Shown here piece by piece: positions 6,870 through 11,309 of a stretch of 11,309 nt of DNA; within the stretch, counting starts at the first letter, position 1, and every line of letters starts with the position of its first letter. The DNA is from JANYCG01 sp031418395 (GTDB lineage: Bacteria; Pseudomonadota; Gammaproteobacteria; Burkholderiales; Burkholderiaceae_C), in assembly GCA_031418395.1 (NCBI GenBank), contig JANOXL010000132.1, positions 1 through 11,309 of the forward strand, written 5' to 3'. The translations under genes were made by a program, and so were the position numbers. The notes beneath the pieces are model-generated. The model saw only the letters and a list, made by a program, of their open reading frames with translations, made no database searches and had not been told where the DNA came from.

Positions 6870-6897
6870 GAATGACTTCAAGAATTGACTTTATCGA

Positions 6898-8886
6898 CTA
6901 ACCGAGAACCCTCCGCTTCAAGTCTTCAAACGACATCAACTCCCCCGCCAGCGCACTGGCCATTACCGTCGGTGGGCTGGCCAGCCAGACCTGGCCGGGG
7001 CCGCTACGACCGGGGAAATTTCGGTTGATGGCGCTCACGGTGACTTGCTCCGCGCGCTCGGATGCGCCGGGCCCGCAGTTGGCGCAGGCGCCGCAGGAGG
7101 GCTGCAACATGTGTACACCAACGGCTTCAAAAGTTTTGTCGTAACCCCGCTCTACGCAGTAGTCGCGCACGGCGGTGGTGCCGTATTGCAGGTAGATCTT
7201 GACGTGGCCCGGCAGCAAAACACCATGCGCCACAGCCCACTGCAGCACGGCGTGGTAGTGGTCAAAGTCTTCACGTTTACCGGCGGTGCAGGAGCCACCG
7301 TAGGCAATGTCGATCTTCACGGGCTGGCTCAGGGTGTTGAGGGGCACACCGTTGCCAGGGTCGCCGGGTGCCGCCACCAGGGGCGAGAGCGCGGCGCAAT
7401 CGACATGGATGACGTCTGCATACGGTGCGCCCACGTCACTGTGCATCCACGGCTCGATGCTGAAATCAAGGCCACGGCGCTCGCGCAGAAAGGCGACGGT
7501 GTGAGCGTCGGGGGCGACGATGCCGGTCAGGCCGCCGAGCTCGGCCGTCATGTTCGTCAACGTCGCGCGTTCGTCAATCGACAGCGCTGCCACGGCTTGG
7601 CCGGTGAACTCAAACACCTTGCCTACGCCAAGACCGGCCTTGATGCTGGGTAGCGCCAAAAGGTTCAATACAAGGTCTTTGGCGGTCACACCCGCGGGCA
7701 ATTCGCCCTGCAATTCGATGCGCAGGGACTCGGGCACGGTAAGGCGCACCGCGCCCGTCATGAAGGCATTGGCCATGTCAGTGGTGCCGACACCAAACGC
7801 GACACAGCCCAGCGCGCCACTGTGTGGCGTATGCGAATCGGTGCCCACGACGATTTGGCCCGGCAGCGCGTAGTACTCGATCATCATCGCGTGGGAGATG
7901 CCGGCGACATTGGTGCCATCGTCCTGCCGCGCCTCGTCGTCGGTCAAGGTCCGATGGAAACGTAAACCATGCTGATCGACAAAATCCCGCTGGGCCTGGC
8001 GCATGGCGTGCATGTTGGGCACCAGGCCGTTTTTGAGATGCGCCGGGCTTTGCTCGACATACGCGCTGTGGTCTTCAAACACGACGATGCTCGCCGCATC
8101 CACCAGTTGCAAGGGCGTAGGGAAAGACTCGCGCAACATGTGGGCGCACATGCCTGTGTAGTACTCGTGAATGAAGCGCCAGTGCGCCTGCACAAAGACG
8201 CCGCTGCCCGCCTGCAAGGGGTTTGCCGTGACCGCAGTGGCCAAAATGTGGCGGGCGACAATTTTTTCAAACAGGGTTTGGGGATGGGCTACACGCATCC
8301 CCAGGGGCACAGGCGCGGCATGCAGGTGGGCCAGGTGCTGCTGCCCAAACGCCAGCAGTCCACCACAACGCAAGATGGCAGCGGCCAGAGGCTCGCGGTC
8401 TCGCACGAGTTCGTCAATGCTGATGTCTTCACCGCGCTGGATACGCGCGACCAAACCGAAATCAGTCGAAGTGAACAGCCCGATGTTGTCAGCGTTTTGT
8501 CGGTAAATCCGCTCGAAACTTTGTGCAATCACCAGGCGAATACCGGCCAGCTTCTCGGCTACGGGGCTGTGTTCACGCGAGGAGCCTTTGCCATACCGCT
8601 GGCCCGCCACGGTGATGGCAAAGCCGCCTTGGCGCACGCCATCCAGGCGGATCGGCATCTGGCCTTCGACCGTGAAGCCGGTGTAGGGATAACGCGCCAG
8701 GCGGCCATCAAAATGCGAGAGGATGGCCACAGGCGTGATCTCGTCGGTGGAGATGTCGTCGCGCAAGCGCACGATTTGTTCCGCTGCAAAGTCCGCGCCA
8801 CGCATTTGCGCCTTGACGCGGTCAAAATCGGGGCACAAAAACAGCACCCGGCGGCTGGCCAAATCCAGATCGGCGCAGCGCGTCAT
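6898..8886 (-). CDS. aconitase/isopropylmalate-dehydratase superfamily hydro-lyase, swivel domain N-terminal
   Basis: A 662-residue [4Fe-4S] hydro-lyase in one chain. The LeuD-like swivel domain comes first: D-D-I-S-T-D-E-I-T-P (43-52) and Y-G-K-G-S-S-R-E-H-S-P (98-108, with the substrate-binding S-R-E-H), then I-A-Q-S-F-E-R-I-Y-R-Q-N (120-131). The LeuC/aconitase domains follow: G-T-D-S-H-T (348-353), N-M-T-A-E-L-G (445-451), Y-G-G-S-C-T-A-G (529-536, Cys533), S-C-G-A-C (597-601, Cys598 and Cys601) and N-R-N-F-P-G-R (621-627). All three cluster ligands are present. The order is opposite to AcnA and resembles AcnB without its N-terminal helical domain. The ATG at 8886 lies 4 bases after the monooxygenase stop; the open frame to 9096 only antisense-reads or overlaps that gene out of frame. 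It probably isomerises or hydrates a di- or tricarboxylate such as aconitate or citraconate; housekeeping roles look less likely in this operon. Confidence 0.9.
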   Translation of the reverse strand: MTRCADLDLASRRVLFLCPDFDRVKAQMRGADFAAEQIVRLRDDISTDEITPVAILSHFDGRLARYPYTGFTVEGQMPIRLDGVRQGGFAITVAGQRYGKGSSREHSPVAEKLAGIRLVIAQSFERIYRQNADNIGLFTSTDFGLVARIQRGEDISIDELVRDREPLAAAILRCGGLLAFGQQHLAHLHAAPVPLGMRVAHPQTLFEKIVARHILATAVTANPLQAGSGVFVQAHWRFIHEYYTGMCAHMLRESFPTPLQLVDAASIVVFEDHSAYVEQSPAHLKNGLVPNMHAMRQAQRDFVDQHGLRFHRTLTDDEARQDDGTNVAGISHAMMIEYYALPGQIVVGTDSHTPHSGALGCVAFGVGTTDMANAFMTGAVRLTVPESLRIELQGELPAGVTAKDLVLNLLALPSIKAGLGVGKVFEFTGQAVAALSIDERATLTNMTAELGGLTGIVAPDAHTVAFLRERRGLDFSIEPWMHSDVGAPYADVIHVDCAALSPLVAAPGDPGNGVPLNTLSQPVKIDIAYGGSCTAGKREDFDHYHAVLQWAVAHGVLLPGHVKIYLQYGTTAVRDYCVERGYDKTFEAVGVHMLQPSCGACANCGPGASERAEQVTVSAINRNFPGRSGPGQVWLASPPTVMASALAGELMSFEDLKRRVLG

Positions 8887-8890
8887 AGGG

Positions 8891-10273
8891 TCAGGACAAT
8901 CGGTAGCGCGCTGCCGGGTGGCTGGCGGGCAGGCGGTGGCGGCCAAACAGTTTGCCGCGCAGTGTGCTGCCGCCGTTACCGGCCGCATAGGCTGTTTTAT
9001 ACGCACCGCGCTCCTGCAATTGCGGCACCACCAGGGCGATGAAATCGTCAAAACATTCAGGCACCACGGTGCGGGCCAGATTGAAGCCGTCGACATCGGC
9101 TTGCTCGCTCCAGGCGATCATGGTTTCAGCGATGGCCTGTGCCGACCCGACCCACGGTGCCTGCCTGCTGCCCATGACGATCTGCGTCAGCAACTTGCGT
9201 CGCGTCCAGGTGGGGCCCGCGCTGCGCGTCATCGCGGTGACGTTGGAGACGATGGCCTGGGTTTTCGCGGTATCAATCGGCTCGTCGATATCGTATTTTG
9301 AAAAGTCGATGCCCATCGATGCTGCTGCATGAACCATCGCCGCCTCTGAGCTGGCGTAGTGTTGGTAGTCGGCAAATTTCTCTTGCGCCTCTTGATCTGT
9401 TCTCCCGGTGACGATCGTAGCGCCCAGAAACACCTTGATATCGCCCGCCGCGCGGCCCAATGCCAACGCTTGCGCACGCAGGTTTTGCACGATCGCCTGC
9501 ACACCGGGCTGGCTTTGGCCATTCAAGAAAACACACTCGGCGTGTGTCGCGGCAAACTGGCTGCCCCGTGGCGACGAACCTGCCTGGTACAGGAGCGGCG
9601 TACGCTGCGGCGAGGGTTCGCTCAAGTGCATGGCCTGCAATTGGTACTGCGGGCCTTGGTGCTGAACTCTGTGGACTTTGGCTGGGTTGGCGTAGATGCC
9701 CCGCTGGCGGTCCGCCAGCACCGCGCCGTCTTCCCAGCTGCCTTCCCAGAGTTTGTAGACGAGTGACATGTATTCATCGGCCAGGTCGTAACGATCATCG
9801 TGCGCCATTTGGCCCGACAGCCCGTTGGCCCGCGCCGCGCTGTCCAGGTAGCCGGTGACGATGTTCCAGCCGATACGCCCGCGTGTCAGGTGATCCAGTG
9901 TTGACATGCGCCGGGCAAACAGGAACGGCGCTTCGTAACTCAGATTGGCCGTAACGCCAAAACCCAGGTGCTGGGTGGCCGCCGCCATCGCCGGGATCAG
10001 CAACATCGGGTCGTTCACCGGCACCTGCACCGCACCCTGCACGGCGGCATCGGGGCTGGCCCCCAATACGTCGTACACACCCACTACGTCAGCAAAGAAG
10101 ATGCCATCAAACAGGCCTGCCTCCAGGCGGCGGGCGTAGTCAACCCAGTAGGACAAATCCAGATACCGTGTGGACTGATCACGCGGGTGCGTCCACAAAC
10201 CCTGCTGGATATGGCCCACGCAGTTCATGTCAAACGCGTTGACATGAATCTGCTTGTGCGTGCGCAGGCTCAC
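8891..10273 (-). CDS. NtaA/SnaA/DszA family FMN-dependent monooxygenase (luciferase-like)
   Basis: A 460-residue two-component flavin monooxygenase that would use FMNH2 supplied by a separate reductase and O2. Family members attack nitrilotriacetate, EDTA, dibenzothiophene sulfone and pristinamycin precursors. Landmarks are K-Q-I-H-V-N-A-F-D-M-N (7-17), the F-D-G-I-F-F-A-D strand (55-62), L-D-H-L-T-R-G-R-I-G-W-N-I-V-T (126-140), H-D-D-R-Y-D-L-A-D-E-Y-M (158-169) and Y-Q-A-G-S-S-P-R-G (229-237). The GTG at 10273 is chosen because a stop lies just upstream and the next methionine would cut into the conserved first strand; no good Shine-Dalgarno sequence precedes it. The gene follows the second binding-protein gene by 43 bases and is followed by the hydro-lyase after 4 bases. 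No flavin reductase gene is in the window. The substrate is unknown, but a carboxylate or amine delivered by the binding protein is plausible. Confidence 0.92.
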   Translation of the reverse strand: MSLRTHKQIHVNAFDMNCVGHIQQGLWTHPRDQSTRYLDLSYWVDYARRLEAGLFDGIFFADVVGVYDVLGASPDAAVQGAVQVPVNDPMLLIPAMAAATQHLGFGVTANLSYEAPFLFARRMSTLDHLTRGRIGWNIVTGYLDSAARANGLSGQMAHDDRYDLADEYMSLVYKLWEGSWEDGAVLADRQRGIYANPAKVHRVQHQGPQYQLQAMHLSEPSPQRTPLLYQAGSSPRGSQFAATHAECVFLNGQSQPGVQAIVQNLRAQALALGRAAGDIKVFLGATIVTGRTDQEAQEKFADYQHYASSEAAMVHAAASMGIDFSKYDIDEPIDTAKTQAIVSNVTAMTRSAGPTWTRRKLLTQIVMGSRQAPWVGSAQAIAETMIAWSEQADVDGFNLARTVVPECFDDFIALVVPQLQERGAYKTAYAAGNGGSTLRGKLFGRHRLPASHPAARYRLS

Positions 10274-10316
10274 AAGGCGAATACGCTAGTTGGCAACATC
10301 GGTATTGTCGGCAGCT

Positions 10317-11285
10317 CTATTGCTTGGGGATGTTCGCCCGGCTGATCACCTCACCCCAGCGCTTGATGTCGTTGGCCAGCACCTCGGCGGCTTGCTCAGG
10401 TGTGCTGCCCTGGGCGTCGAGGTTCAACTCGGCCATGCGTTTTTTAACATCCGGCAGCGCAAGCGCGGCGTTGATTTCCTTGTTCAAACGGGCGATAGCG
10501 TCTTTGGGCGTTTTGGCCGGCACGGCCAGGCCGTTCCACGACGACACATTGAAACTGGACAGGTTGCCGCCAGATTCGCGCGCCGTGGGCACGTCAGCGA
10601 GTTGCGCAGCGCGCTTGGCACCCAACACCGCCACAGGCCGAATCGCCTTGGCATTGATCTGCCCCATGAGCGGGCCCAGAATGTCCACTGCCGCATCCAG
10701 CTGGCCCCCACGCAGCGCTGTGATCACTGCCGGCGTGCCGTTAAAAGGCACCACCTGCGCCTCCAGAGCCGCGCTGGACTTGAACAGCTCTGCGGCCAAA
10801 TTTTGTGTGGTGCCAATTTGTGGCGTGCCAATATTGAGTTTGCCAGGGTTGGCCTTGCCATAGGCCAATAGCTCGGCCAGTGTCTTGAATCGGCCACCTT
10901 CTGCGACCACGATGGCCAGATCAAACGTAGCCAATGTGGTGACCGGTGCAAAATCTTTGAGCGTATCAAAGGGCAGGGTTTTAAAGAGGGACGCGCTGAC
11001 CGCTGTGCCACTGGAGATGAGCAACACCGTGTGCCCATCGGCGTCGCTACGGGCGACTTGCTCACCTGCAACGATGCCGCCGGCGCTGGGTTTGTTTTCC
11101 ACCACAACCGATTGGCCAATCGTCTGTGAGATCACCTGCCCCACGGTGCGTGCGGTGATGTCAGCCGCGCCGCCTGCCGCATTGGGCACCACGATCTTGA
11201 TCGGTTTGCTGGGGTAAGCCTGGGCAAACGCCCAGGCGCCTGAGACGGCCAACGCAATGCCAAGGAGAAGGTGTTTCGTGTTCAT
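10317..11285 (-). CDS. Bug/TctC-type tripartite tricarboxylate transporter substrate-binding protein (Sec signal)
   Basis: A complete 322-residue periplasmic solute receptor. A Sec-type signal (Met1 to about residue 21-23, with Lys4-His5 then a hydrophobic run) ends in A-F-A-Q-A before Y-P-S-K-P-I-K-I-V-V-P, the standard mature start of Bug proteins. Further landmarks are the G-G-A-A-D segment, V-E-N-K-P-S-A-G-G-I-V-A-G, D-A-D-G-H-T, L-P-F-D-T-L-K-D-F-A-P-V, K-A-N-P-G-K-L-N-I-G-T and G-G-Q-L-D. It is clearly different from the Tat-like Bug protein at 3442-4419 and is unlikely to be a recent duplicate. It is probably the first gene of the operon with the monooxygenase and hydro-lyase, so its ligand may be their substrate. 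The 24 bases upstream that are visible hold no clear ribosome binding site or promoter. No transporter membrane genes are present. Confidence 0.94.
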   Translation of the reverse strand: MNTKHLLLGIALAVSGAWAFAQAYPSKPIKIVVPNAAGGAADITARTVGQVISQTIGQSVVVENKPSAGGIVAGEQVARSDADGHTVLLISSGTAVSASLFKTLPFDTLKDFAPVTTLATFDLAIVVAEGGRFKTLAELLAYGKANPGKLNIGTPQIGTTQNLAAELFKSSAALEAQVVPFNGTPAVITALRGGQLDAAVDILGPLMGQINAKAIRPVAVLGAKRAAQLADVPTARESGGNLSSFNVSSWNGLAVPAKTPKDAIARLNKEINAALALPDVKKRMAELNLDAQGSTPEQAAEVLANDIKRWGEVISRANIPKQ

Positions 11286-11309
11286 GATGAAGCGCTTTAG
11301 AAATCTTTT

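Larger units (their letters stand above)
6618..6897. other. AT-rich intergenic region between two catabolic operons, no gene supported
   Basis: This 280-base gap separates the end of the hydro-lyase gene from the start of the HMG-CoA-lyase-like gene. By hand count, G+C over 6661-6900 is about 43%, clearly below the flanking genes. It contains an operator-like inverted repeat (6757-6774), an AT-rich palindrome (6853-6869) and a plus-strand promoter-like element (6841-6869). Only trivial reading frames occur. It must carry the promoter of the minus-strand lyase operon, but I found no convincing -35/-10 pair for it. No clear intrinsic terminator follows the hydro-lyase gene. Confidence 0.7.

Noticed and set aside
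6853..6873. AT-rich hairpin as intrinsic terminator of the hydro-lyase operon
   Set aside because: The stem is almost entirely A-T and no T-run follows on the minus strand.
6618..6897. Insertion-sequence remnant in the AT-rich gap
   Set aside because: No terminal inverted repeats, target duplication or transposase-like translation could be seen; the low G+C alone is not enough.
7969..9042. Plus-strand open frame of 357 codons opposite the hydro-lyase and the end of the monooxygenase
   Set aside because: It is antisense to clearly conserved motifs, has no recognisable domain and crosses the boundary between two real genes.
8887..9096. N-terminal 70-residue extension of the hydro-lyase
   Set aside because: It overlaps the monooxygenase coding region out of frame, is Cys/Trp/Pro-rich without homology, and the ATG at 8886 is four bases after the preceding stop.

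Overview
The window looks like a stretch of chromosome from a GC-rich betaproteobacterium, most likely order Burkholderiales and plausibly family Comamonadaceae. The main reason is two periplasmic binding proteins of the Bug/TctC type, a family strongly expanded in that group. The dense catabolic operons, a cyclopropane-fatty-acid-synthase-like methyltransferase and GTG starts also fit. I see no rRNA, tRNA, CRISPR array, insertion sequence or transcription-factor gene. Nine protein-coding genes are supported; eight lie on the minus strand and one on the plus strand.

Layout by coordinate. (1) 78-2724, minus: a cyclopropane-fatty-acyl-phospholipid-synthase-type methyltransferase (transcribed first), an arylformamidase-like alpha/beta hydrolase and a Rid-family protein, with gaps of about 30 bases. 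(2) 2725-2892: a divergent intergenic region holding a perfect FNR/ANR-type box, positioned as a class II activator site for the next gene. (3) 2893-3333, plus: a universal stress protein. (4) 3442-6617, minus: an operon of an HMG-CoA-lyase family enzyme, a CaiB/BaiF-type CoA-transferase (4-base GTGA overlap) and a Tat-like-signal Bug binding protein. (5) 6618-6897: an AT-rich gap with an operator-like inverted repeat, a plus-strand promoter-like element and no convincing gene. (6) 6898-11285, minus: a second operon of a Sec-signal Bug binding protein, an NtaA/SnaA/DszA-type flavin monooxygenase and a one-polypeptide aconitase-superfamily hydro-lyase with its swivel domain at the N terminus. 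Bases 1-77 show no gene I can support.

How the genes may work together. Both catabolic operons pair an organic-acid binding protein with enzymes. A hydro-lyase acting on a citraconate-like diacid, a CoA-transferase activating a citramalate-like hydroxy acid, and an HMG-CoA-lyase-type enzyme cleaving it to acetyl-CoA and a 2-oxoacid would form a coherent route. The monooxygenase could supply the substrate. This is inference: each family is clear from its motifs, but no substrate can be read from sequence. The stress protein, with its FNR-like site, points to a host that meets low oxygen. Neither binding protein has its TctA/TctB membrane partners in the window.
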